Source: an uncultured Lachnospiraceae bacterium (GTDB lineage: Bacteria; Bacillota; Clostridia; Lachnospirales; Lachnospiraceae). From it: 12,894 nucleotides of DNA. The stretch covers positions 1 to 12,894 of the forward strand of contig CAPNGW010000031.1 of assembly GCA_948665105.1 (NCBI GenBank), given 5' to 3'. Shown here piece by piece: positions 1-6,934 of the stretch (positions within the stretch are counted from its first letter, which is position 1; each line of letters opens with the position of its first letter). Position numbers and translations under genes: made by a program. The notes below the pieces were generated by a model, which had not been told where the DNA came from, did not search any database, and saw only the letters and a program-made list of their open reading frames with translations.

Positions 1-1
1 A

Positions 2-436
2 GAAATCGTGGAGCTCGGCACAGTCCGTGACCTTTTAAATGCCGGTGAAATCGTCATTGCCAGCGGTGGCGGCGGAATCCCAGTGATTCGGCAGGGCAAC
101 CACTTAAAGGGTGTGGGAGCTGTAATCGACAAGGACTTTGCAAGCTGTCTGCTGGCCAAGGAATTAAATGCAGATTTCTTAATCATTCTCACCGCTGTTG
201 AGAAGGTAGCATTGAACTTTGGCAAGGAGAATGAGAAATGGCTTGACACCATCTCCGTGGAGGAGGCCAACCAGTATGTATCCGAAGGGCACTTCGCTCC
301 CGGTTCCATGCTTCCCAAGGTGGAGGCCGGCATCTCCTTCGCAGAGTCCGGCAAAGGACGCACAGCCCTGATTACTCTGCTTGAAAAAGCCAGAGACGGC
401 ATCAACGGCAAGACGGGCACCAGAATTCAGCTGTAA
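2..436 (+). CDS. arcC: Carbamate kinase, C-terminal part (5' end outside window)
   Basis: Carbamate kinase transfers phosphate between carbamoyl phosphate and ADP, giving ATP, ammonia and CO2 in the last step of arginine deiminase or related fermentations; it is cytosolic. The frame is open from the window edge, reading EIVELGTVRDLL, then the family's glycine-rich segment IVIASGGGGIPVI, then DKDFAS and ILTAVEKVALNFG, and near the end APGSMLPKVEAGISF, all characteristic of the amino-acid-kinase fold of carbamate kinases. About 144 of the usual ~310 residues are present, so the GTG at position 8 is not the true start. The gene ends in TAA and is followed 43 bases later by a strong hairpin terminator. 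Neighbouring arc genes, if any, lie upstream outside the window. The family call is firm. Confidence 0.95.
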   Translation, partial: EIVELGTVRDLLNAGEIVIASGGGGIPVIRQGNHLKGVGAVIDKDFASCLLAKELNADFLIILTAVEKVALNFGKENEKWLDTISVEEANQYVSEGHFAPGSMLPKVEAGISFAESGKGRTALITLLEKARDGINGKTGTRIQL

Positions 437-479
437 ACTCATTATGATTGATGGCCCATGGGCTGTCATAAACTCTTTC

Positions 480-522
480 CATGAAAAAGGAAGGCCATAG
501 GATTGAGCCTTCCTTTTTCATG
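480..522. terminator. Bidirectional rho-independent terminator
   Basis: There is a perfect 16-bp inverted repeat (480-495 and 507-522) around an 11-base loop. The stem core GGAAGGC/GCCTTCC is flanked by A5 on the left and T5 on the right, so it gives a GC stem with a U tract on either strand. It lies between the carbamate kinase gene (+) and the convergent histidine kinase gene (-), which ends 4 bases away, and it should stop both transcripts. Confidence 0.93.
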
Positions 523-525
523 TTC

Positions 526-1482
526 TCATATGGCTTTGATACGAAGTTCAAAGGAAATTGTGGCCAGATTTTGTTTCAAATCTTCGTCCAGCAGCACAGC
601 CTCCAGTTGTGCTCCCATTCCCTCCGCCAAGGCTTTGGCAATGGTCAGGCCCAATCCGGTGCTGCCCCGGGTTCTGGAGCTGTCCTGCATGTAAAACCGC
701 TCAAACAAATGGGGGACCTGATCCTTCGTAAGCTTTCCTGTATCATTAACAAAGGAAATGCATCGCTGATGTCCCTGCTCCTCCACTGCAATACGCAGAT
801 AGCTTTGCGCATACCGTCCGGCATTTTGCAGAAGGTTTAAAAAAATCCGCTCCAATGCCCCTTCCTCCCCCAGTACCCAGACTGGTCCCTTGGGCAGTTT
901 CGTCTCTATTTCCAAACTGGCCTGTTCCAATATCTGATGGCTTCCCAGAAGGGCTTCCTTTAAAATTCTCACAGCATCCACCTTGTGAAGCTTAAGCTCA
1001 TTACCACCTGCCTGCAGCCGGGAAAAATCATAAAACTGTGTTACCAGGTTGTTCATGGTCTCTGCCTTTTTTTCCACAATCATAAGGACCTCTTCCAGTT
1101 CTTTTTCCACTGTGGAGCAACTATTATTAGCTTCCTTTTCCCTGTGAAGCTTCATAAGCTTTAAGTATCCCAATATCACCGTCAAGGGCGTGCGCAGGTC
1201 GTGACTGATATGCTCTATCTGCTCCTTGAATTCCTTCTCCCGCTTCTCATAGCTTTGGCGCTCATCCCTTAAGCCTTCTAAAGCCCTGTTACAGCAGGAC
1301 AAAAGCCTTCCCAGGGGACGGCTGGGGACAGGCAGATGTAGCATCTGATTCTGTGTTAAATCCTTCTGAATCTCCTCCAGTTCTTCTGTAACCTTTCCCA
1401 GCGCATAGACCAGGGTAAAATACCGAAAAGCAAAATACCCCGCTGTCAGAATCGCTGCCACACAAATAACCAAATACCACAT
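526..1482 (-). CDS. Sensor histidine kinase of a peptide-resistance type module
   Basis: A membrane-bound kinase of 318 residues that should autophosphorylate on histidine and pass the phosphate to the regulator encoded at 3330-4013. Seen in order: one hydrophobic segment at about residues 3-27 with almost no extracellular loop, a coiled linker, the H box ISHDLRTPLT (His94), a dimerisation helix pair, the N box LNLLQNAGRYA (Asn220), the G1 motif VNDTGK, and the G2 motif GLGLTIAK (276-283). With so little outside the membrane, the kinase probably senses through the membrane or through its transporter rather than by binding a ligand itself; this is inference. It is the last gene of the ATPase-permease-kinase operon, 25 bases after the permease stop, with a GGGAG ribosome site. 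It ends against the shared terminator. Confidence 0.93.
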   Translation of the reverse strand: MWYLVICVAAILTAGYFAFRYFTLVYALGKVTEELEEIQKDLTQNQMLHLPVPSRPLGRLLSCCNRALEGLRDERQSYEKREKEFKEQIEHISHDLRTPLTVILGYLKLMKLHREKEANNSCSTVEKELEEVLMIVEKKAETMNNLVTQFYDFSRLQAGGNELKLHKVDAVRILKEALLGSHQILEQASLEIETKLPKGPVWVLGEEGALERIFLNLLQNAGRYAQSYLRIAVEEQGHQRCISFVNDTGKLTKDQVPHLFERFYMQDSSRTRGSTGLGLTIAKALAEGMGAQLEAVLLDEDLKQNLATISFELRIKAI

Positions 1483-1507
1483 CTGCTCTTCACTCCCGTA
1501 TGCTCTC

Positions 1508-2287
1508 TTATAGCTCTTTTTTCCTTAAGACTATTGCTCCGGCCAAGGAGAAAACAGCCACCCCTATGATCCCCACCAAAAGACATTTTACCATACCCTC
1601 CGCCGTTCCCCAGGCAGTCTGGCATTCAGACATGTTCACCATCATCCCGGAGGGGCCCATGAAGTTTTCCGGCATCCACATGGCGATACGGCGTACCACT
1701 TCAAAGCGCAGCCCCAGAAGGGAAAGCACTTTGGGAGCCACAATCCAGATTAAAAATCCAGTCAAAACACCGATGGATGCCCGGTCAAAGGCTTCCAGAA
1801 AAACTATCATGGAAATTTCCACCGCCACCGCTGTCAAAAATACCGCCGGCACTGCCATCACCAAATCCCCAAGGCCGACCGGTCCCCTCTGCTCCAGAAG
1901 GAGAACCGCACTGGCAATGTAGACTGTAAGCACAACGGCACAGGAGGCCATGGATGCAAGAACTGCCACAAGACACTCTCCGGCAAATACTCCTGTTCTG
2001 GAAATGCCAAAGGCAATGGTATTTTTCAGATTCCCGTTCCTCCGGTTTCCCTCATACAGAATCATGACTATCACCACGCCCATCACCCCAAAAAGCATGG
2101 GATTGGACACCAGATTGGAATAAGAAAAGGAGGTGGTATCATAGCGGAAGCTGTCCCCATCCACGATTCCCATCAATCCCAAAAGGGCGTTGAGCAAGAA
2201 GGCCAAGAGCGCCAAAACCGCTGTAAAACCGTAAATTCCCCTGCTGTGGGTTACCCTGTAAAGCTCACTTTTTACATAGTTCATCAT
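1508..2287 (-). CDS. ABC-2 type permease, lantibiotic-resistance (LanE/LanG-like) type
   Basis: Membrane half of an ABC exporter, 259 residues with about six hydrophobic segments (roughly 18-42, 63-78, 100-130, 140-167, 170-193 and the C-terminal 25). Between the second and third lies a polar stretch EGNRRNGNLKNTIAFGISR, the region that in ABC-2 permeases contacts the ATPase. Its start codon overlaps the ATPase stop codon as ATGA, so the two are translationally coupled, and a strong GGAGG (2296-2300) inside the end of the ATPase gene sets the start. Two ATG codons stand in tandem (2287 and 2284); 2287 has the better spacing. The context suggests export of, or protection from, a cell-envelope-active peptide; the substrate cannot be read from the sequence. 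A single permease gene implies a homodimer, unlike the LanE plus LanG pair. Confidence 0.88.
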   Translation of the reverse strand: MMNYVKSELYRVTHSRGIYGFTAVLALLAFLLNALLGLMGIVDGDSFRYDTTSFSYSNLVSNPMLFGVMGVVIVMILYEGNRRNGNLKNTIAFGISRTGVFAGECLVAVLASMASCAVVLTVYIASAVLLLEQRGPVGLGDLVMAVPAVFLTAVAVEISMIVFLEAFDRASIGVLTGFLIWIVAPKVLSLLGLRFEVVRRIAMWMPENFMGPSGMMVNMSECQTAWGTAEGMVKCLLVGIIGVAVFSLAGAIVLRKKEL

Positions 2288-3207
2288 AATGCCCCCCTCC
2301 TTTTCTTAAGCTCCATATAGTATTCCTCCAAAGATGTCTGTATGGACCGCATTCCGGTGATATAAATCTGATGCTCCATGGCCAGCCTGCTGTAAGCCTC
2401 CGCCTGCTTTCGGGGCCTGTGGATACAGATGGTTTGATTGGGAAGCACCTGGTAGGTATCCTCCGGAAATTCCCGCTCCAGATACACGGCATACGCCTCC
2501 ACGTCCGACAAGATAATTTCTATACTGTCGGAGCATTTCTCCTTAAGAGCCCGGGCGTTTATTTCTTCCAGCAGCTTCCCCTTACTTAAGAACCCGTACA
2601 CTGTGGCAAGCTGGGAAAGCTCAGCCAGAATATGGCTTGACATCAGAATAGTAATGTTCTTCTCCTCATTTAAACGGTGAAGCAGCTTACGGAACTCAAT
2701 GATTCCGCTGGGGTCAAGGCCGTTGATTGGCTCATCCAGAATCAAGAGCCTGGGTTCCCCAATCAGGGCAATGGCAAGCCCCAGCCTTTGAAGCTGTCCC
2801 AAGGAAAGATGCCTGCATTTACTCTTTCTTTTATCTGCAATGCCGGCAAGTAAGAGTAACTCCTCCACCCTTTTTGGGTCAGGAACTCCCCTTTGAATGC
2901 AATAATACTTTAAATTCTGCTCCACGGTCATATTTGGAAAAAATCCCGGACGCTCCACCATACAGCCTGTATTCCTGCGGGCTTGCATAAGGTCCTTCTC
3001 TTCAAATTTTCCAAAAAGCTTCAATTCCCCTGACTGGACAAAGCTGTGACCCGCCAATACCTTCAGCAAGGTGCTTTTCCCGGCGCCGTTGTCACCCACC
3101 AGCCCGTAAATACTGCCCTGGGGTACACGGATGCTTACGCCGTCCAGTGCCAGAAGGGACCTGTAGGCTTTGGTAACCTGATTTGTCTCTACGCAATAGT
3201 CCTTCAT
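2284..3207 (-). CDS. ABC transporter ATP-binding protein, BcrA/LanF-like
   Basis: Cytosolic ATPase of 307 residues driving the permease encoded next. Visible motifs: Walker A GDNGAGKST (38-46), signature HLSLGQLQRL, Walker B LLILDEPINGLD, and the switch histidine in SSHIL. The Q-loop position reads MVERPGFFP, with Glu where most ABC proteins have Gln; this E-loop is reported for the lantibiotic-immunity ATPases (LanF), which supports the subfamily call. A ~90-residue C-terminal extension follows the nucleotide-binding domain, as in BcrA/LanF proteins. A GGGAGGG ribosome site lies 7-12 bases upstream of the ATG. It is the first gene of the operon, 122 bases after the response-regulator stop, with a repeat operator in that gap. 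The exact substrate is unknown. Confidence 0.93.
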   Translation of the reverse strand: MKDYCVETNQVTKAYRSLLALDGVSIRVPQGSIYGLVGDNGAGKSTLLKVLAGHSFVQSGELKLFGKFEEKDLMQARRNTGCMVERPGFFPNMTVEQNLKYYCIQRGVPDPKRVEELLLLAGIADKRKSKCRHLSLGQLQRLGLAIALIGEPRLLILDEPINGLDPSGIIEFRKLLHRLNEEKNITILMSSHILAELSQLATVYGFLSKGKLLEEINARALKEKCSDSIEIILSDVEAYAVYLEREFPEDTYQVLPNQTICIHRPRKQAEAYSRLAMEHQIYITGMRSIQTSLEEYYMELKKRRGAL

Positions 3208-3270
3208 CTGTTTTCCCTCCCTGTTTAAAAAATACGTCTGCCAATACCGAATTTCCTTATTGACAAACGT

Positions 3271-3300
3271 ATCTTACACCTTTTGGATTTAATAAGTCAT
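3271..3300 (-). promoter_or_regulatory. Candidate activated promoter of the ATPase-permease-kinase operon
   Basis: On the minus strand a -10-like TAAGAT (3276-3271) is preceded, after an 18-base spacer, by ATGACT (3300-3295), a weak match to the -35 consensus. The -35 lies inside the first copy of the tandem repeat operator. A poor -35 overlapping activator sites is the usual layout for promoters switched on by OmpR-type regulators. It is placed about 60 bases before the ATPase start. This is inference from position and sequence only. Confidence 0.5.
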
Positions 3301-3326
3301 AAAGAACTTATAAAGAAGTCATAAAG
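3294..3326. promoter_or_regulatory. Response-regulator operator: three 11-bp direct repeats
   Basis: Reading the minus strand, CTTTATGACTT (3326-3316), CTTTATAAGTT (3315-3305) and CTTTATGACTT (3304-3294) stand head to tail with an exact 11-base period. The outer copies are identical and the middle one differs at two bases. A weaker fourth copy (3338-3328) extends into the regulator's last codons. One helical turn per repeat is the pattern bound by OmpR-family dimers. It sits directly upstream of the ATPase operon promoter and just after the regulator gene, so the regulator encoded at 3330-4013 is the obvious ligand. Confidence 0.75.
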
Positions 3327-3329
3327 CTC

Positions 3330-4013
3330 TCATGAAAGCTTAAATCCGATTCCGTATACAGTTTTAATATATTCCTGGTCAGGGTCATGCTCCTTTAATT
3401 TTTTCCGAATATTGCTGACATGAACGTTAACTGTATTGTTTTCCCCATAGTAGCCCCCCTGCCATACCAGCTCATAAAGGCTTTCCCTGGAGTACACTTT
3501 GCCGGGGTTCTTAATAAGCAGCAGTAAAATGTCGTACTCATGGGCCGTCAGTACCAATTCTGTCTCTCCCATCACCGCTTTCCGGGACTGGGGGCACAGC
3601 GTTAATTTCTTGTGGGTTAAGGATTGCTCCGGGATGGCTCCCTTTCCTGCCCGCCTAAGGCTGGCTTCCACTCTGGCCGTTACCTCCTCCGGCTCGAAGG
3701 GCTTTGTGATATAATCGTCCGCACCGTTCTTCAATAAATCCACCTTGTGGCTGACAGCGGTTTTGGCCGAGAGTATCAGGATGGGCATGGAGTACTGCTT
3801 CTCTTCCCGAATATACCAAAGCAGCTCCTCTCCGGGCATACCCGGAAGCATCAAATCCAGCAATATAAGGTCCGGTATATGGTTTTCCAAAAGCAGCTTT
3901 GCCTCCGTTCCGGAATATGCCTGGATAGTCCCAAAGCCGGCCTCTTTTAAGATGTTCACCAGCAAGCCGCTGATGTCTGCTTCATCCTCCACAATCAAGA
4001 TGTTGTATTGCAT
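3330..4013 (-). CDS. OmpR-family response regulator
   Basis: DNA-binding partner of the histidine kinase at 526-1482, 227 residues. The receiver domain (about 1-115) has the acidic pair Glu9-Asp10, the phosphoacceptor Asp53 in LILLDLMLPG, Ser82 at the switch Ser/Thr position and Lys104 in ITKPFEPEE. The C-terminal winged helix (about 128-227) shows LTAHEYDILLLL, the recognition-helix region NNTVNVHVSNIRKKL and the wing IKTVYGIGFKLS. It is transcribed first, from a clear promoter at 4065-4093, and is separated from the ATPase operon by an operator array. It may therefore be expressed at a basal level and activate the downstream genes after phosphorylation. The family call is secure; the inducing signal is not known. 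Confidence 0.95.
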   Translation of the reverse strand: MQYNILIVEDEADISGLLVNILKEAGFGTIQAYSGTEAKLLLENHIPDLILLDLMLPGMPGEELLWYIREEKQYSMPILILSAKTAVSHKVDLLKNGADDYITKPFEPEEVTARVEASLRRAGKGAIPEQSLTHKKLTLCPQSRKAVMGETELVLTAHEYDILLLLIKNPGKVYSRESLYELVWQGGYYGENNTVNVHVSNIRKKLKEHDPDQEYIKTVYGIGFKLS

Positions 4014-4064
4014 GCTCTCACTTTCCTTTACCAGTCTCTTTTCTTATTTCCCCAATTTATACCC

Positions 4065-4093
4065 ATTATAAATTTCACTGGTCAGGATTGCAA
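4065..4093 (-). promoter_or_regulatory. Sigma-A promoter of the response regulator gene
   Basis: On the minus strand there is a perfect -10 TATAAT (4070-4065) and a -35 TTGCAA (4093-4088) with a 17-base spacer, about 52 bases before the regulator ATG. It diverges from the tRNA promoter about 30 bases away. Confidence 0.75.
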
Positions 4094-4121
4094 GAAAAAT
4101 CATTTTCTGGTAATTTTCCCA

Positions 4122-4149
4122 TTGCATTTTTTATGAAACGTGATATAAT
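4122..4149 (+). promoter_or_regulatory. Promoter of the tRNA-Val gene
   Basis: TTGCAT (4122-4127), a 16-base spacer and a perfect TATAAT (4144-4149) end 9 bases before the first base of the tRNA, the usual position for a transcript beginning at or near the mature 5' end. Confidence 0.8.
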
Positions 4150-4158
4150 TATCGCTAT

Positions 4159-4232
4159 GGAAGCATAGCTCAGCCGGGATGAGCGTTCGCCTCACACGCG
4201 AAAGGTCAGGGGTTCGATCCCCCTTGCTTCCA
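4159..4232 (+). tRNA. tRNA-Val, anticodon CAC
   Basis: The full cloverleaf can be drawn: acceptor GGAAGCA/TGCTTCC, D stem GCTC/GAGC, anticodon stem TTCGC/GCGAA around loop CTCACAC (anticodon CAC at 4193-4195, reading GUG), variable AGGTC, and T arm AGGGG-TTCGATC-CCCCT, with discriminator A at 4232. The 3' CCA is not encoded, so it must be added enzymatically. Its length is 74 bases. The gene stands alone with its own promoter and terminator. Its 3' side faces the accessory-looking region, and tRNA 3' ends are common integration targets. Confidence 0.96.
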
Positions 4233-4237
4233 GGTTG

Positions 4238-4264
4238 AAAACGCCCATTTTTAGGGCGTTTTTC
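4238..4264. terminator. Terminator of the tRNA gene, probably also of the MerR/ABC operon
   Basis: AAAACGCCC and GGGCGTTTT form a 9-bp stem around the loop ATTTTTA, followed by T on the + strand. It starts 6 bases after the tRNA. The stem is also flanked by a T run on the minus strand, so it could end the convergent exporter operon whose last stop is at 4319. Confidence 0.85.
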
Positions 4265-4318
4265 GCAGGCTGTTCTTCATATCCATTTAGTTTGCATTTC
4301 GGGCAGTGGAGAGGATAG

Positions 4319-5089
4319 TTATAGCTGTTTCTTGTTGATAACTGGAATACTAACAGCAACACATACTATACACATAGCAACAGCAACAATGACAGCTTTT
4401 ATATATGCGTTCATCCCCTCCGTTCCAAGCAAAAGCGAATTGGCATTCATCAACACAGCAGGTGAATATACTTTTGCTTTTGGTATGATGCTCAATAAAT
4501 ACGCTAAAAGCACTGAAACGCCAATGCACAGGACAACACCTGTGTTATTCTGCAATAGCGACGAAAACAGAATAATAAGACATATCACCCATATGCCAAA
4601 CAACCACCAGACAGCCACCGAAGAAAATAAGTGATTCGCTATACTGTTATCCCAAAAATAAGCATTATAGCCATAGGTAATGGCAAAGCAAAGCCCATAG
4701 CCAACTGTCCAAAGCGACAGCAGCAGTACCGTTTTTGCAAGAACAATTTTGTATCTTGACAATCCTTTTGTCAAAACAAGCAGTAAAGTCCCAGATTTGT
4801 ACTCTTTGGTAAATATGTCGCTGAAAATCAGTATAAAAGCGATTAGGGCCATAGGAATGTTCTTGAAAAATTGTGTCCATGAGGTCATGGCGTCCACTTG
4901 AATATTTGTGACAATCAATCCGTTTTCTGCCATTGTATCGGACAGCATTTCCATCATCCACGGTGTAAGTTTTGCAATTGCAGGGCTCATAATACCAAAC
5001 AGCACGAACAGCAGCATGAGAATTATGAGCTTACCTGTCCGCACAGTTTCCAGATATTCTTTTTTCATAAAGCTGAGCAGAGACCTCAT
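4319..5089 (-). CDS. ABC-2 type permease of the MerR-led exporter
   Basis: Membrane component of an ABC exporter, 256 residues with six hydrophobic segments (about 22-41, 77-95, 118-142, 155-178, 184-203 and 228-250). After the first helix there is a large extracytoplasmic loop, and before the third helix comes DIFTKEYKSGTLLLVLTKGLSR, the typical ABC-2 coupling region. Its ATG overlaps the ATPase stop codon (ATGA, 5086-5089). It is the last gene of the operon and ends 55 bases from the tRNA terminator. Sequence looks more AT-rich than the module at 526-4013, which hints at a separate origin. The substrate is unknown; homologous operons are usually tied to antimicrobial-peptide or bacteriocin tolerance. 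Confidence 0.88.
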   Translation of the reverse strand: MRSLLSFMKKEYLETVRTGKLIILMLLFVLFGIMSPAIAKLTPWMMEMLSDTMAENGLIVTNIQVDAMTSWTQFFKNIPMALIAFILIFSDIFTKEYKSGTLLLVLTKGLSRYKIVLAKTVLLLSLWTVGYGLCFAITYGYNAYFWDNSIANHLFSSVAVWWLFGIWVICLIILFSSLLQNNTGVVLCIGVSVLLAYLLSIIPKAKVYSPAVLMNANSLLLGTEGMNAYIKAVIVAVAMCIVCVAVSIPVINKKQL

Positions 5090-5982
5090 TTTGTCACCTC
5101 CAAAAACAGCGATTCAAGCGTTGGCTCTATCCGCTCAATTCTCTGTATCGGTATTCTGTTTTCAACGATATATTGCATAATGGCAAATAACCGTTCCTCA
5201 CTGCCATGAAAGACAAACGTATTTTGTGACTTGCGCGTAAGTTCGCCAAATACTTTTATGAGTGTATTGTCAGTTCCTTGTTGCTCTGTTTCAATGATAA
5301 ATCCGTCAGAAGACCTCTTATTTCGCATTTCTGCAATGGTTCCCTGCATAGTAATTTTTCCATCCTTCAAAAATGCTGCTTCGGTACAAATGCGCTCTAC
5401 ATCAGAAAGAATATGCGTTGAAAACAGCACTGTGGTCTGTTCTCTCACCGCAAGAAGTATATCCAAAATTTCCTTGCGTCCTGCGGGGTCAAGCGCTGAT
5501 GTCGGTTCATCACATATCAGGAGCTTTGGTTGATTCAGAAGTGCCTGTGCAATTCCTAGGCGTTGTTTCATTCCCCTTGAAAAGCCTTTGATACGGTGGT
5601 GTTCCCCGCCAAGCCCTACCTGCGCTAACAGTTCTTTGCTTCTCGTCACAATATCGGATTTATTCATTTTGCTTACTGCCCCACAAAGATTCAGATATTC
5701 AAGCGGCGTCATATAGGAATAAAACTCTGGCACATCGGGCAGATAGCCGATGTAACGATTGGTACGGGTCTGCCCGAAATGTACCTTTTCGCCCATGACA
5801 TGGATTTGTCCGCTGTCAGGCTTGAGAAGTCCAAGGACTGCCTTCATCGTAGTCGTTTTCCCTGCACCGTTCCTGCCGATAAAGCCAAAAATACAATGTT
5901 CAGGCACAGACATGTCAAGTCCGCGAAGTACATCCTTGCTGCCAAAGTTCTTTTTCAGATTTTGTATTGTCAGCACATCCAT
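5086..5982 (-). CDS. ABC transporter ATP-binding protein of the MerR-led exporter
   Basis: Cytosolic ATPase of 298 residues. Motifs: Walker A GRNGAGKTT (36-44), signature GFSRGMKQRLG (a common variant of LSGGQ in this exporter group), Walker B LLICDEPTSALD and switch histidine in FSTHIL, followed by a ~90-residue C-terminal extension. I chose the ATG at 5982 rather than the one at 6003. It has GAGGA 8 bases upstream and lies one base after the stop of the preceding small gene, whereas the earlier ATG lies inside that gene and has no ribosome site. It is coupled by overlapping stop and start to the permease at 4319-5089. The Q-loop region reads YLPDVPEFYSYMT. Confidence 0.92.
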   Translation of the reverse strand: MDVLTIQNLKKNFGSKDVLRGLDMSVPEHCIFGFIGRNGAGKTTTMKAVLGLLKPDSGQIHVMGEKVHFGQTRTNRYIGYLPDVPEFYSYMTPLEYLNLCGAVSKMNKSDIVTRSKELLAQVGLGGEHHRIKGFSRGMKQRLGIAQALLNQPKLLICDEPTSALDPAGRKEILDILLAVREQTTVLFSTHILSDVERICTEAAFLKDGKITMQGTIAEMRNKRSSDGFIIETEQQGTDNTLIKVFGELTRKSQNTFVFHGSEERLFAIMQYIVENRIPIQRIERIEPTLESLFLEVTK

Positions 5983-5983
5983 G

Positions 5984-6187
5984 TTAAGCGTCCTCTTTTC
6001 CAAGCAGAAAGTACAATATCGGGCCGATGAAATTCATCAATGCGATGGTGATAATCAGCCAGAGGGTACGGCTTCCTCTTTTATAGTTTTTATGTGTTAA
6101 AATATGATACAGGGTATAGCCCAAAAGAGAAAACTGTACAATCATCAGCGGAATTAAAAACGGGAGAAACTCTATAATCTTATTCAT
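5984..6187 (-). CDS. Small PLDc_N-like membrane protein
   Basis: 67 residues with two membrane helices: about 8-28 (FLPFLIPLMIVQFSLLGYTL) and 41-62 (TLWLIITIALMNFIGPILYFLL). Between them is a short basic loop HKNYKRGSR, and the end reads GKEDA. The spacing and the closing NFIGPILYFLLGK match the phospholipase D / cardiolipin synthase N-terminal domain (PLDc_N), which occurs as a free-standing small protein, often in MerR-ABC operons of Firmicutes. No catalytic part is present. It lies between the MerR gene (2-base gap) and the ATPase gene (1-base gap). A role as accessory or immunity subunit of the exporter is inference. Confidence 0.8.
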   Translation of the reverse strand: MNKIIEFLPFLIPLMIVQFSLLGYTLYHILTHKNYKRGSRTLWLIITIALMNFIGPILYFLLGKEDA

Positions 6188-6189
6188 TT

Positions 6190-6912
6190 TTATTCATCCT
6201 TTCCATAAGTTTCTACACAAAACCCTTTATACCCACAACAAGTACAGGTAAGCTTTCTAAGTGTTGGGGTGTGTTTTGCGAAAAATACCTCATTAAAACC
6301 GGGTTTGAAAACCTCATGGCACTGTGGACAGATATAAACCGTCCTTTTAAAATAATAGCTTGACAGCCAAAACACACAGGGAATGACCATCAGAACAAAA
6401 AGAACAAACGGCCACCATATTCCTATAGCAATCCAGAGAATAATTGACGTCCACTGGATTATGCTAATAGGGATACCTGCAATCAGCAGGATAGCGTGCA
6501 GTTGTTTCATTTTCTTTTTGTTTTCCATTACATAAGCTATATCACCGATAGATTCAACGGAAAAATCTTCCACGCTCTTTATCTCTCGCTTTATCTCATT
6601 GAGCATATCAAGTTTTGTCTGTCTCTCGCTTATTTCTTTACGAAGAAGTTGTTCCTGCTGTTCAAGTAAAGTAGAAATAATGCTGCTAAGATTAGTTTCA
6701 GACAGCAATTCTCCTATGCTGTTAATCGAGATACCAACGTCACGAAGAAAACAGATGATTTTCATTCGCTTGAAGTCGTCCTCTGAATAAAGCCGCCTGC
6801 CGCCCTCGGAGAGTTCGCTGGGTGTTAAAATACCACGGGTATCATAGTACTGCACTGTCCTGACAGATACGCCGCAGAGCTTTGCAATTTCTCCAGTCGT
6901 GTATTTGGACAT
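6190..6912 (-). CDS. Membrane-anchored MerR-family regulator with CxxC zinc-ribbon-like tail
   Basis: 240 residues, far longer than a plain MerR protein. The N-terminal MerR winged helix is clear: YTTGEIAKLCGVSVRTVQYYD (residues 4-24), the wing GRRLYSEDDFKRM and the second HTH FLRDVGISINSIGELL. A long coiled coil (about 80-118) for dimerisation follows, then two hydrophobic helices (about 138-160 and 163-185). Last comes a tail with two CxxC pairs, CPQC (195-198) and CTCC (223-226), as in a zinc ribbon or rubredoxin-like knuckle. A DNA-binding protein tethered to the membrane with a metal-binding or redox-sensitive end suggests direct sensing at the membrane, possibly of the transporter or of envelope stress; this is inference. 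It is the first gene of a four-gene operon with an AAAGGAGGT ribosome site. Confidence 0.9.
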   Translation of the reverse strand: MSKYTTGEIAKLCGVSVRTVQYYDTRGILTPSELSEGGRRLYSEDDFKRMKIICFLRDVGISINSIGELLSETNLSSIISTLLEQQEQLLRKEISERQTKLDMLNEIKREIKSVEDFSVESIGDIAYVMENKKKMKQLHAILLIAGIPISIIQWTSIILWIAIGIWWPFVLFVLMVIPCVFWLSSYYFKRTVYICPQCHEVFKPGFNEVFFAKHTPTLRKLTCTCCGYKGFCVETYGKDE

Positions 6913-6934
6913 AGCCTTTCACCTCCTTTCGCCT

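Noticed and set aside
4208..4232. A second copy of the tRNA 3' end as an attachment site
   Set aside because: I looked for the T-arm/acceptor sequence elsewhere; only an 8-base GCTTCCAG match appears on the minus strand near 9050, too short to mean anything.
4332..4634. Plus-strand frames opposite the MerR-operon permease and similar long frames opposite the other exporters
   Set aside because: They are complementary shadows of clear membrane-protein genes with good ribosome sites and overlapping starts on the other strand.
5983..6003. Upstream ATG giving the MerR-operon ATPase seven extra residues
   Set aside because: It lies inside the PLDc_N-like gene without a ribosome site, while the ATG at 5982 has GAGGA at 8 bases and directly follows that gene's stop.
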